This document shows, piece after piece, positions 32,110 through 40,274 of a stretch of DNA of 58,386 bases. The notes under the pieces were generated by a model. It searched no databases. It saw nothing but the letters and a program-made list of their open reading frames with translations, and had not been told where the DNA came from. The first letter of the stretch is position 1, and every line of letters starts with the position of its first letter. This stretch comes from a virus: the IMG/VR virus record IMGVR_UViG_3300035698_022255, positions 1-58,386 of that record. The stretch is one strand, 5' to 3'. The position numbers and the translations under genes are program-made.

Positions 32110-33723
32110 TCATACGTTCTTCCTCCCGCCCGCGCCTACACGGGCACGCGTAGACCCGCCCAGGCCTCCCGCAACGAATCCGCCCAGGGTCAGCCGCGCA
32201 AACGCTCCGGAACTCGCGTCCACCTGATCCTTGTATCTCGACCGTGGGAAGAACCGTAACTCCCCTATGTAGTCCTGCGTCCAGGCGCGCTTTAGAACAT
32301 GGACATTCCCATCATTGACCTGTGTTGCATAAGGATCCGCGCGCTGCGCCTTGTCCCCCGTGGGACGATCTCGATAAGCCGTAAACCCCGCAAGGCTCCG
32401 AATGGTCGCCTGCGCGGACTCCTTCCCCCCACTTCCCGGCTCCTGTTCAACGCCTACCGTAACATTCACCCCATCCGCCTCCGCGGCCTGACGGATAAGA
32501 CGTTCCCGCTGTGCCGCCTCCCACTGCCCACGCACCACATCGAGAACCCAGTATTCTCCGCTCGCGCCCTTGCCCATTAGGACGCCTACCGTATACGCTC
32601 CCGCCTCATGCGTGCCTGCCTTGTCCCAGTAGCGCACAAGCCTCATAGTGCCCTTTCCTCGGACATCGTCCTCTAATACAATACGGTCCACCTTGAACAT
32701 TCCCCCACCCCTCGGAACGGGGTGCTGTAAATACTGTGCTGAGAATACCCAATCTCCTAATTCCGCCCGGGCCCCTTCAATGCATTGCATTGAAAGCCGA
32801 ATGGGATCCATAAGGCCCACCACCTCGTCCGGCTCCTCATCGTCCTGTGTAGGGTCCTGTGTAACAACATCCTCAGGAGTCTCAATAATCTCCTCGCCTG
32901 GGGCGCGGGAAGAGAGGGAATCCTCGGGGGGAGAAACGGGGATATAATACTCCCGGGCTGAATGAGGACGGACGCCTGGGGTGAGATAAGCAGGGAGACA
33001 TATATGCCGGACGGGGGAGGCATGAGGCTGTCGCGCCTTCTCCAGGAGGTGGCCGGTAGGATCGTCTTCTGCCAGACGCTGCATGATTAGGATAAGTGGG
33101 GTGGTGCGTCTATCAATCTTCCGGGTCATTAGCGTGTCGTCAATCCACTCATTGGTAGCGGTGAGGAATGCCTTGGAAACAGCGCCCCTTGGATTTATTG
33201 GATCGTCGATGATAAGGACGTGGCCATGGAAACCGGTAATAGCGCCACCGGTGGAAGTTGAGATCCTTTGACCGCCTGCGGAAGTAGTGAGGAGCCCCTT
33301 CTGCTCCTCATCGAGAACGACGTCTGGGAAAAGGGTCCGGAAGCGTTCGGAAGTTGCTATGCGCCGGGAAAGCGTTCCAAGATACAGGGAGAGGTGGGCA
33401 GCATACGATCCACAGATGGTGCGGATGGTGGGGTCTCGTGTCCACATCCAGACGGGAAACGCGACGGAACAGACGGTGGACTTTGTCGTGCCGGGGCTGA
33501 TGTTGATGATTAGGTCGTGGTCCTTGGGTTCCCGGGCAAGGACCTTTTCCGCGAGGCTCTGAAGTTCGGCGCAGAGATACTCAATGTGCCAGTTCCATAC
33601 AGGCTCCTCGGGGATGAATACGGGCCACATACGCTGGAGGAAATCGTAGAAGCTGTCCCGACACACCGAGGCCTCGAGATCGAGTTTGCTAATGCGGGTT
33701 CTTGTCGTGGCGCCACTACCCAT
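32110..33723 (-). CDS. terL: Terminase large subunit
   Basis: 537 aa from the ATG at 33723, which overlaps the TerS stop by 8 bp (ATGGGTAG) and has AAGGAG upstream; the frame is open 27 codons further. It cuts and pumps DNA into the prohead. The ATPase part has HDLIINISPGTTKSTVCS (Walker A-like), HVLIIDDPINPR (Walker B) and LILIMQRLAEDDPTG (motif III). The nuclease part has YWDKAGTHEAGAYTVGV and VLDVVRGQWEAAQRERLI, the RNase H-like metal-binding region. Its class does not reveal the end type. Confidence 0.85.
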   Translation of the reverse strand: MGSGATTRTRISKLDLEASVCRDSFYDFLQRMWPVFIPEEPVWNWHIEYLCAELQSLAEKVLAREPKDHDLIINISPGTTKSTVCSVAFPVWMWTRDPTIRTICGSYAAHLSLYLGTLSRRIATSERFRTLFPDVVLDEEQKGLLTTSAGGQRISTSTGGAITGFHGHVLIIDDPINPRGAVSKAFLTATNEWIDDTLMTRKIDRRTTPLILIMQRLAEDDPTGHLLEKARQPHASPVRHICLPAYLTPGVRPHSAREYYIPVSPPEDSLSSRAPGEEIIETPEDVVTQDPTQDDEEPDEVVGLMDPIRLSMQCIEGARAELGDWVFSAQYLQHPVPRGGGMFKVDRIVLEDDVRGKGTMRLVRYWDKAGTHEAGAYTVGVLMGKGASGEYWVLDVVRGQWEAAQRERLIRQAAEADGVNVTVGVEQEPGSGGKESAQATIRSLAGFTAYRDRPTGDKAQRADPYATQVNDGNVHVLKRAWTQDYIGELRFFPRSRYKDQVDASSGAFARLTLGGFVAGGLGGSTRARVGAGGRKNV

Positions 33724-34324
33724 CGGCCTGCGGGGTCTCCTTGGCATCGGTGGTAGGCGAGGGGAGGGAGGGGTCGGGATCAGCGAGCCGGAGAACATCG
33801 TCACTACCGTCCTGGGTTTCGATGGCGCGAAGCAAACGCCGCCTCATATCGAGGGGAAGGTTGAGACTGTCCACGGCTACGATGGATGCGATACGGATGG
33901 GGTTCTCGCCGCCCTCGATCTGGACCTTGTCGCCATAGCCGAGATGACGTGCCTTGCGCTCGAGATACCATCGGGCGTTCCGCGTTGCCTCGGCCATGTC
34001 GGCGCGGTTGGTGATGGCGTAGATGATGGTATCCTCGGCGAGGTCGATCACCTGGTCGCGCTCCTCCTCATACGCCTCCCGGATGTCGTCCCACCCCGGC
34101 CGGAGTAGAAGTTGCCGCACACACTCAGGGGTTGCGCCAAGGCGTCCTGCGATTCGACGCTTCACGCCCCCCGTCCCACGGAGGGCCCTGAGGAATCGAC
34201 GCTTGGAAACAGCATGGACATGGGGCTTGCGTTTGCGCTTGGCTTTGCGGCGGGGAGCGGTCGCTCTGTTCTTCGTCTTCTGTGCCCGGGCCATGCGGGC
34301 AAGGTCCTTGCGAGTCAACGCCAT
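33716..34324 (-). CDS. terS: Terminase small subunit-like protein
   Basis: 202 aa, GGGGAGGATCG upstream. A basic N-terminus (ARAQKTKNRATAPRRKAKRKRK) is followed by a helix-turn-helix-like region (GVKRRIAGRLGATPECVRQLLLRPGWDDIREAYEEER). Next comes the segment VIDLAEDTIIYAI...ARWYLERKARHLGYGDK, which is typical of small terminases. It would recognise the packaging site. First gene of the leftward late operon; a promoter lies 57 bp upstream. Confidence 0.75.
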   Translation of the reverse strand: MALTRKDLARMARAQKTKNRATAPRRKAKRKRKPHVHAVSKRRFLRALRGTGGVKRRIAGRLGATPECVRQLLLRPGWDDIREAYEEERDQVIDLAEDTIIYAITNRADMAEATRNARWYLERKARHLGYGDKVQIEGGENPIRIASIVAVDSLNLPLDMRRRLLRAIETQDGSDDVLRLADPDPSLPSPTTDAKETPQADG

Positions 34325-34380
34325 CCGATTCGATCCTCCCCATGTCGCGGGCTGCGTCCGTCACACGCCCGACACCCCAT

Positions 34381-34409
34381 ATATTACACGGACGCCGAAC
34401 GAGAGGCAA
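34381..34409 (-). promoter_or_regulatory. Sigma70-like promoter for the late operon
   Basis: On the minus strand TTGCCT (34409-34404) and TAATAT (34386-34381) are separated by exactly 17 bp. Transcription would start some 50 bp before terS and run through the whole virion block. Confidence 0.6.
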
Positions 34410-34570
34410 GACGAATCATCGGCGCCCTTGAGCGCCCTTGGGGAAAAACGCAGGGTGGAAATCACGCGAAAAGGGCCTTTTCCCAAAAGAAATCTTCTGG
34501 CATATTCCTGCAGGAGCCCGCTTCTACGGAGCAATCCGGAAGCTCCAGGACGATTCCGCCGAGATAAGCC

Positions 34571-34599
34571 TTGACAGGATTGGGATACCCAGGTATCAT
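34571..34599 (+). promoter_or_regulatory. Sigma70-like promoter into the structured region
   Basis: A perfect -35 (TTGACA, 34571-34576), 17-bp spacer and TATCAT (34594-34599). This is the best consensus promoter I found in the window. Transcription would begin near 34606, at the left border of the structured sequence, and continue towards the early genes from 35036. Confidence 0.75.
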
Positions 34600-35000
34600 G
34601 TGCTACGTAGGTTTGACATCACGTTGGGCTTGGATGGATCGGCGATCAGGTCGGCAGTTTGATCGGCCCTGACAAGACCCAGCCACAAAGCGTCCCTCGA
34701 GGGGGACGGGTGAAAAGGTAGCCAGGCGCGGTAGGTGAGGAGCCGAAAGCCAGGCGAAGTCGAGCGGTGATGTCGCCCGACACCTAAACGACTACCCCAA
34801 AGGATAAGCGAGGGTGAGCGAGTAAGGGCGTAGATGCGCCTGGAGGCCGCGAGGCGGGCCGAGCATTGACCAGCGGAAGCGAGGTCAATAAGCAACCGTC
34901 AGTAGCCCCAACGTCTTAGGGGGGGAAGAACGAGGAAGCCGAAACGGGCCGCGCGTTGAGCGGCTCGTCGTGGCGGTGTGGTAACCGTCACCTGATGAGG
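34600..35000 (+). ncRNA. Candidate structured non-coding RNA (about 400 nt)
   Basis: Downstream of a consensus promoter and without a credible ORF. Several perfect stems can be drawn. GTCCC/GGGAC (34692-34696 with 34703-34707) is a local hairpin. GGTAG/CTACC (34717-34721 with 34792-34796) encloses GGTG/CACC (34734-34737 with 34781-34784), which encloses GGCGA/TCGCC (34753-34757 with 34773-34777). ATTGACC/GGTCAAT (34865-34871 with 34883-34889) is capped by a GC-GGAA-GC stem-loop. GNRA-like loops and purine-rich joints (CCGAAAGCC, GGTGAAAAGG) resemble large folded phage RNAs. I cannot assign it to a known class. It may instead be a long 5' leader of the 35036 gene. Confidence 0.5.
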
Positions 35001-35035
35001 CAGCCACCTCGGAGACGTTGGAAGGAGACGGGACG

Positions 35036-35779
35036 ATGTCAATCCGCATCAGAGAAGACGGGATGATCGAGGTCGTGGTCGTAGTGACGCACGTAGACGC
35101 AACGCAGGATGGCTTCTCGTCCACACAGGCGCACTACATTCTGACGGAGGAGGACGGCGGCGGCGTTGTCAAGGGGGAATCCCTTGACCGCGCAGAGAGG
35201 GCGCTGCTGGAAAACATCATCCGTCCGGCCTTGTGCCCGGGTCGTCGCGGGGCGTCACCCAACAAGGACGTATTCGTCCAGCACGACCTGACCATGCTGG
35301 ACGAGGCGACGCGGAGCGAGCTGATCAACATCGCGCACATGGAAGCCCAGCAGGAGGAGACGAGCAGGAAGCAGACAGGAGCGCAACGCGACGCGCCCAT
35401 AGAAGGCAGCGAAGGACCCGGCCTGCTGCCCACCGGGAGCGAGCCGATGGGAAGTGGAGACGGGTGGGTCGCACGCGAGGCCCTGAGCGTGCGGCTGCAC
35501 TCCGGCGTCTGTTACACGATTAGCCGCGCGGGGGAGATGCGCATTACCCCCCACGGCGAGCTAACGGAACCCTCATATGCCCGCGAGGCTGAGATGTGCG
35601 CCGTCCACAATGCGCTGTGCGCGGCGGCGCCGAAGGCGGGCGATGGCCCAATCTCGGGTCTCATGCCAGCTGATGATGCGGGGGCGCTGGTCCAAGCGAC
35701 GATGGTCTCCCGGTACGGGACCGACTGGATCGCCTGGCAAGCGGCCCAGAGAGTGCGGACGAGCCTCGCGGATGGTTGA
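35036..35779 (+). CDS. Hypothetical early protein
   Basis: 247 aa, AAGGAGACGGGACG before the ATG. N-terminus beta-rich and very Val-rich (MIEVVVVVTHVDAT), then an acidic helical middle (LTMLDEATRSELINIAHMEAQQEET) and a C-terminal alpha/beta part. No family recognised. First gene after the structured region, so likely among the first expressed; host-takeover functions are plausible but not shown. Confidence 0.6.
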   Translation: MSIRIREDGMIEVVVVVTHVDATQDGFSSTQAHYILTEEDGGGVVKGESLDRAERALLENIIRPALCPGRRGASPNKDVFVQHDLTMLDEATRSELINIAHMEAQQEETSRKQTGAQRDAPIEGSEGPGLLPTGSEPMGSGDGWVAREALSVRLHSGVCYTISRAGEMRITPHGELTEPSYAREAEMCAVHNALCAAAPKAGDGPISGLMPADDAGALVQATMVSRYGTDWIAWQAAQRVRTSLADG

Positions 35780-35818
35780 CCAACACACCCGGGCAAGAGC
35801 CCTTGAAAAGGAGACGCG

Positions 35819-36157
35819 ATGAGGACCGGAAAGAACACGCAGACCGAAGCGCAACACAAGGGAGATAGAAGAATGAGGACGAGGCGCATAGACGTAGAAG
35901 GCCCGAACGGCGAGGCGACGATCACCCGCGACGGGATGATGATCGAGATCGCCGGATCGAAGCTGCTGAAGGCGATTGAGACCAAGGGCGGCAAGACGGC
36001 CGTGGTGAAGGTAACCTTCACCCGCCGCACGAGCGCGATGAGGCAGGAGCAGATCGAAAAGGCCGCGCGAGACCTCCAGGAAGCCCTGGACGGCTTCCGC
36101 GGCTGCGCGGGCGACGTAGCGAGCTACCGGATGGCAATCGAACTCTTCGCAGACTGA
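35819..36157 (+). CDS. Hypothetical early protein
   Basis: 112 aa, AAAAGGAGACGCG upstream. The first 14 residues (MRTGKNTQTEAQHK) are nearly the same as those of the 36203 protein, and the DNA there is a near-identical copy of about 43 bp. A second start at 35873 has its own GGGAG. The main body (RRIDVEGPNGEATITRDGMMIEIAG...AARDLQEALDGF) is a beta-hairpin plus helix. Function unknown. Confidence 0.6.
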   Translation: MRTGKNTQTEAQHKGDRRMRTRRIDVEGPNGEATITRDGMMIEIAGSKLLKAIETKGGKTAVVKVTFTRRTSAMRQEQIEKAARDLQEALDGFRGCAGDVASYRMAIELFAD

Positions 36158-36202
36158 TCCTGCTTCGCACGAGGCTACGCAGGACAAAGGAAGGACCACG
36201 CA

Positions 36203-36523
36203 ATGAGGACGAGAAAGAACACGCAGACCGAAGCGCAACGCAAGGCAAAGGAAGCTTACACGCGCGCCCAGCGCGACATCGCCGGACTCCTCGACAACCT
36301 GCGCACCGAGGCCAAAGAGCACGCGCGGCTGGTCTACGCGAAGGAAGACGGCTGCCCGAGCTGGGAAGACTACGGCAACATCGCACATACCCGAGAGCTG
36401 CTGACCCACGCGCTGGCATTCTTGGGGGGCTGTTGGTGGAACGAGGCGGACATCGACGCCACAATGGAGGGCGCGAAGAATCTGAAGATGGAGGGTGCTG
36501 GTGAAGATCAAAGTAGTCGTTGA
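36203..36523 (+). CDS. Hypothetical early protein sharing its N-terminus with the preceding gene
   Basis: 106 aa. Begins MRTRKNTQTEAQRK and continues as a helical, Trp-containing protein (IAGLLDNLRTEAKEHARLVYAKEDGCPSWEDYG). The duplicated 5' segment shared with 35819 suggests copying of a translation-start region. The 36158-36202 gap has an imperfect CCTGC/GCAGG stem. Function unknown. Confidence 0.6.
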   Translation: MRTRKNTQTEAQRKAKEAYTRAQRDIAGLLDNLRTEAKEHARLVYAKEDGCPSWEDYGNIAHTRELLTHALAFLGGCWWNEADIDATMEGAKNLKMEGAGEDQSSR

Positions 36524-36710
36524 CGTAGACCCCCGCGCCCGGCGCGGCTTGGTAATTGAAGGCTGGTCAGTCGGCCAAAAGAACAAACTTGCCTCCCGTG
36601 AGGATATGCGGAATCATATCATCACAACCATAGAAATAGAACTCGGCGACCTCGAGCACAGAGCGCATTGCGAGGCCGAGGGTGTGAAGCCACATAAGTT
36701 CGGCGAATGA
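36501..36710 (+). CDS. Small hypothetical protein
   Basis: 69 aa, GTG start with GGAGG six bases upstream; another GTG two codons earlier is possible. Overlaps the end of the previous gene. Pattern KIKVVVDVDPRARRGLVIEGWSVGQKNKLASREDMRNHIIT is beta-rich then helical. The His/Cys C-terminus (HRAHCEAEGVKPHKFGE) might bind metal. Unknown function. Confidence 0.55.
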   Translation: MKIKVVVDVDPRARRGLVIEGWSVGQKNKLASREDMRNHIITTIEIELGDLEHRAHCEAEGVKPHKFGE

Positions 36711-36749
36711 TGCCGCCCCGAACAACACAGAAGACATGGAGGGTTGACC

Positions 36750-37064
36750 ATGGCTGCGCAAAAGCAGATCTCAACGAGCAATCCTTACGTCGGAGAAGTC
36801 CTGGCCCGCCACTTCGGCTCGGACGCAATGGTCTACTGCTCGGTCGAGGAGGTCGAGCCAAGAGGATCGTTGGAGACGGAGGAGTCACGAGAGGCGGAGG
36901 CAGCAGGCCTGGTCGTGCTCGGCTCGCTGACCGTCAATGCCTTCTCCTGCAACCGCGCACGATTCCTGGTCATCGAGAAGGCCAGGTGCCCGGTAAGCGA
37001 GGACGAGTGCGCGATGGCGACGCGGTGCCGCCGGCGGGGAACCCACTGCATCCTGAAAGGATAA
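36750..37064 (+). CDS. Hypothetical protein with C-terminal cysteines
   Basis: 104 aa from the ATG at 36750 (ATGGAGGGTTGACC). The C-terminal part CNRARFLVIEKARCPVSEDECAMATRCRRRGTHC has five Cys and one His that could form a metal site. N-terminal half alpha/beta. No family recognised. It directly precedes the MoxR/CobS-like gene and may be co-expressed with it. Confidence 0.55.
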   Translation: MAAQKQISTSNPYVGEVLARHFGSDAMVYCSVEEVEPRGSLETEESREAEAAGLVVLGSLTVNAFSCNRARFLVIEKARCPVSEDECAMATRCRRRGTHCILKG

Positions 37065-37072
37065 AACAGCAT

Positions 37073-38062
37073 ATGAAAGCAAACGAACTGAAAGCGCTGC
37101 TGAGGAGAACGATTCCCGCTGGGCTGCCTATCCTCATCAAAGGAGCGCCCGGCATCGGCAAGAGCGACATCGTTGCTCAAGCCGCGGGGAGGGTCGGAGC
37201 GGACCTCGTCGTCAGCCACCCCGTCGTGAGCGACCCGACGGACTACAAAGGATTGCCCGCTATCGTAGGCGGGCAGGCCGAGTTCCTCCCATTCGGGGGC
37301 CTGCGGGCGCTCATGGGGGCCTGTGTTCCCACCGTCGCCTTCTTGGACGACTTGGGGCAGGCGCCGGCCGTGGTGCAGGCCGCTGCCATGCAACTCATCC
37401 TGGGGCGACGAATCAACGGACACGCCATTAGCAGCATGGTAACGTTTGTCGCCGCCACCAATCGCCGGGAGGACCGGGCAGGCGTAACCGGAATCCTCGA
37501 GCCCGTCAAAAGCAGGTTTGCCACCATCGTCGAGCTCAATGTTGACGTGGACGCGTGGTGTCAATGGGCCGCCGAGAATGACGTGCCAGTCGAGGTAATC
37601 GCATTCATCCGGTTCCGCCCGGAACTGCTCATGGACACCTCTCGTCCCACCAACGACATCGTCAACCGCCCCAGCCCTCGGACGGTCACGTATGCGGGGA
37701 AGCTATTCTCCTTGGGCCTCGAAGATCCCGAGAGCTTCGGTGGCGCATGTGGCGAGGGATGGGCAGCGGAGTTCCTGGGGTTCGTCCGTATGTGGCGACA
37801 ACTACCGAGCATCGACGGCATCCTGGTCAATCCAGGTAGCGCCGAGGTGCCCTCGGACCCCGCGGCACTGTTCGCCGTGAGCACCGCGCTGGCCGAGAGG
37901 GCATGCGCAAAATCAGGCAGCCGTATCATGCAGTACCTCGCGCGGCTCCCCGAAGAGTTCGCTGTCCTGTGCATCCGCGACGCCATCCGACGGGATCCCG
38001 GCTTTGCCCGGTGTAAGCGATTCATCTCCTGGGCCGCCGAGAACAGCGAGATGTTGAGCTAA
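37073..38062 (+). CDS. MoxR/CobS-like AAA+ ATPase
   Basis: 329 aa from the ATG at 37073 (aaaggataaaacagcat upstream). GAPGIGKS is Walker A at about residue 23, TVAFLDDLGQAP Walker B, and TFVAATNRRED the sensor 1 region with an arginine after it. The MKANELKALLRRTIPAGLPILI opening is typical of MoxR proteins. These AAA+ chaperones work with VWA-domain partners; such a partner is encoded two genes on (38964). What they remodel during infection is unknown. Confidence 0.75.
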   Translation: MKANELKALLRRTIPAGLPILIKGAPGIGKSDIVAQAAGRVGADLVVSHPVVSDPTDYKGLPAIVGGQAEFLPFGGLRALMGACVPTVAFLDDLGQAPAVVQAAAMQLILGRRINGHAISSMVTFVAATNRREDRAGVTGILEPVKSRFATIVELNVDVDAWCQWAAENDVPVEVIAFIRFRPELLMDTSRPTNDIVNRPSPRTVTYAGKLFSLGLEDPESFGGACGEGWAAEFLGFVRMWRQLPSIDGILVNPGSAEVPSDPAALFAVSTALAERACAKSGSRIMQYLARLPEEFAVLCIRDAIRRDPGFARCKRFISWAAENSEMLS

Positions 38063-38089
38063 CTCAATCAGCCCGAAAGGACGACCATC

Positions 38090-38959
38090 ATGTCTCTCTC
38101 CGAACGAGCAATGCTCGTGGACCTCACCATCGGTTGCTGGGAAGGTCGAAAGAAGGACAAGGACCTCAGCGCCCGCGTGCCCAGCCAAGCAAAGGCCAGA
38201 GAAGGCAGCGGCAGCTGGTGGACACAGACGGTGTCGAAGGAGGACCTCAGGGACGTCCGGGTCGCGGTGTCGCGAGGGCGCGAAACCCACGCAAAACTCA
38301 CCCTGCCCTGGAACGACGAGGGCATGAGGATTCTTCCCGCGGAAATGTATCTCGAATATACCAAGACAATGCGAGAGCTTCGGACGGAATACGAGGCGGT
38401 CGTTGCAGCGTTCCTCGACCGGTGGCCCTCAATAATCGAGGGCGCACGCGAACGGCTGGGCGACCTGTTCAAGGCCAACCTGTTCCCAACCGCTGGGCGC
38501 CTGGCCGGGCGGTTCCACTGGACCATCTCATTCTTACCCATGCCCGACAAGTCCGACTTCCGGATCGACCTAGGAGACAGCGCTACCGCAACCGTCCAGA
38601 CAAACATCGAGCAGCAGGTCGAGGCACGAACACAAGCCGCGCTGAGAAACCTGTGGGAACGGCTCTTTGCCGTAGTGGAAAAGGTAAGTGAGCGCCTCGG
38701 CGACCCCGAGAACATCTTCCGGGATAGCATGCTCTCAAACGTGGTCGAGCTGTGTGACATGCTGCCCAAACTCAACATTACGGGAGACGCGCGGCTGGAC
38801 AAGATGCGACGGCAAGTGCTGAAACGGCTAACCAAGCACTCCCCGGGCGTCTTGCGCCAGGACACGAAGGCACGGTCAGACACAGCCGCTGCCGCGAAGA
38901 AGATGCTCAAAACGATGTCCACATATCTTCCCGCAGCCCAGGAAAAGGAAGGAACCTAA
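38090..38959 (+). CDS. Middle protein of the MoxR-VWA triad (DUF3150-like?)
   Basis: 289 aa. Mostly helical with a conserved-looking start (SLSERAMLVDLTIGCWEGRKKDKDLSARVPSQAKA) and VAVSRGRETHAKLTLPWNDEGMRILPAEMYLEYTKTM. Proteins of this shape stand between MoxR/CobS-like ATPases and VWA proteins in other phages; I think of DUF3150 but cannot confirm it. It may link ATPase and VWA protein or specify the target. Confidence 0.5.
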   Translation: MSLSERAMLVDLTIGCWEGRKKDKDLSARVPSQAKAREGSGSWWTQTVSKEDLRDVRVAVSRGRETHAKLTLPWNDEGMRILPAEMYLEYTKTMRELRTEYEAVVAAFLDRWPSIIEGARERLGDLFKANLFPTAGRLAGRFHWTISFLPMPDKSDFRIDLGDSATATVQTNIEQQVEARTQAALRNLWERLFAVVEKVSERLGDPENIFRDSMLSNVVELCDMLPKLNITGDARLDKMRRQVLKRLTKHSPGVLRQDTKARSDTAAAAKKMLKTMSTYLPAAQEKEGT

Positions 38960-38963
38960 TACC

Positions 38964-40250
38964 ATGACCGCTCGAATCAGACAGGCAAGGGCGAGGCTGC
39001 TGCTTGACCACCCGTTCTTCGGAACCTTGGCGCTCAAACTCCCGCCGGTCGAGGACAAGGGTGTGCGCACGGCAGCGGTGGATGGAACACGCATCCGCTA
39101 CAATCCCCAGTGGTGCGCCACATTGACGGACGCCGAACTGGAGGGGCTCCTTGCCCATGAGGTCATGCACGTTGCCAACGGCCACTGCTGGCGTCGCGAC
39201 GGGCGGGACCAGGCGGGGTGGAACCTCGCGACGGATTACGCCATCAATTCGATACTCCAGGAGGCTGGGGTCTCCCTGCCCGATGAGGAGCACGCAGCCA
39301 TCGGATATCCCGGCCCGCCTCGCGCAGCCGAGGCAATATACGCGGAGCTCCCTCAGACGCCGGGAAACGCGCCAGCAGAGGACAGCCAAGACGATAGGTG
39401 CAAAGACGCCGACAGTGCGGCGAACGCCCCAGGAAGCGGCGCTACAGGCCCGTCAGAGACCCACACGAACAGCCAAAGCTCGTCTCCTACCTCCGAAAGC
39501 GACGGCACGCCCGACATCCAGGGCAGTCCGGACGTTCCCGGCGTCCCCGAGGATGACAGCCAGGGTGGGCCGGACGTTCCCGACCCCGGCGGTTGCGGGG
39601 CCGTCGAGGACGCGCCAGGAGACGGCACGCAGGAGGAGGAATGGCGCGTGGCCGTGGCCCAGGCCTACAGCGCCACGAAGGGCATGGGAAAACTTCCCGG
39701 GGGAATGGAACGGATGGTCCAGGAAATCATCTGCCCGTCCGTGCCGTGGACCGTGCTGCTGCGCGACTTCGTCGAGCATAGCGCCCGGAACGATTACAAC
39801 TGGACCCACCCGAACCCACGCTACCTATCGTCCGGAATCGTCATGCCCAGCCTCGTCAGCGAAGAGCTCCAGGATGTCGTCCTGGTCATGGACACATCAG
39901 GCAGCATCGGCTCGGAGCTCCTGGAAAAATTCTCCTCGGAAGTGAGCGCCGTCCTGGGCTGTTACGACGCCACCATCCACGTCCTCTTCTGCGACTCAGC
40001 AGTGAGGACCACGGAGTCGCTCACGCGAGCCGACCTCCCGCTCCACCTCAAGCCGGCAGGCGGGGGCGGCACAGACTTTCGTCCCGCATTCCGTTGGGTG
40101 GAAGAGCAGGACATCTCGCCGTCGTGCCTCATCTATCTCACGGACCTGCTCGGATGCTTCCCCGAGGAGGAGCCCGACTACCCCGTGCTCTGGGTGAGTT
40201 GGAGCAACATCCGAGACGTCCCGTTCGGCCAGGTCGTTGCAATGGATTGA
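38964..40250 (+). CDS. VWA-domain protein with a putative metallopeptidase N-domain (DUF2201-like)
   Basis: 428 aa. Residues about 50-90 contain LEGLLAHEVMHVANGHCWRR, a zincin HExxH motif with a further His. A long acidic Ser/Pro/Gly linker (residues about 125-225) follows. The C-terminal domain begins VVLVMDTSGSIGSEL, a complete MIDAS motif (DxSxS), with GGGGTDFRPAF and LIYLTDLLG supplying the Thr and Asp positions. Same operon as the MoxR-like ATPase (37073). Such pairs act as assembly or remodelling chaperones; here the peptidase-like part adds possible cleavage. Confidence 0.75.
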   Translation: MTARIRQARARLLLDHPFFGTLALKLPPVEDKGVRTAAVDGTRIRYNPQWCATLTDAELEGLLAHEVMHVANGHCWRRDGRDQAGWNLATDYAINSILQEAGVSLPDEEHAAIGYPGPPRAAEAIYAELPQTPGNAPAEDSQDDRCKDADSAANAPGSGATGPSETHTNSQSSSPTSESDGTPDIQGSPDVPGVPEDDSQGGPDVPDPGGCGAVEDAPGDGTQEEEWRVAVAQAYSATKGMGKLPGGMERMVQEIICPSVPWTVLLRDFVEHSARNDYNWTHPNPRYLSSGIVMPSLVSEELQDVVLVMDTSGSIGSELLEKFSSEVSAVLGCYDATIHVLFCDSAVRTTESLTRADLPLHLKPAGGGGTDFRPAFRWVEEQDISPSCLIYLTDLLGCFPEEEPDYPVLWVSWSNIRDVPFGQVVAMD

Positions 40251-40274
40251 CTATCTACTCGGAAGGAGCACAAC

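Larger units (their letters stand above)
34325..35035. other. Gene-free control region between the divergent late and early blocks
   Basis: 711 bp without a supportable gene. From left to right it holds the TerS ribosome binding site, a leftward promoter (34381-34409), a short direct repeat of GCGCCCTTG near 34430, the 13-bp dyad AAAAGG-G-CCTTTT (34469-34481, possible operator), a rightward promoter (34571-34599) and a long structured sequence (about 34600-35000). ORFs here on either strand are shadow-like. Confidence 0.75.

Noticed and set aside
34992-34998. CTGATGA, the hammerhead-ribozyme core start
   Set aside because: I could not find the matching GAAA core element and cleavage triplet in the right arrangement, so no hammerhead is claimed.
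34600-35035. tRNA or tmRNA genes
   Set aside because: No cloverleaf with a T-arm GTTCRA and acceptor pairing could be drawn here or elsewhere in the window by eye; a tRNA finder would be decisive.
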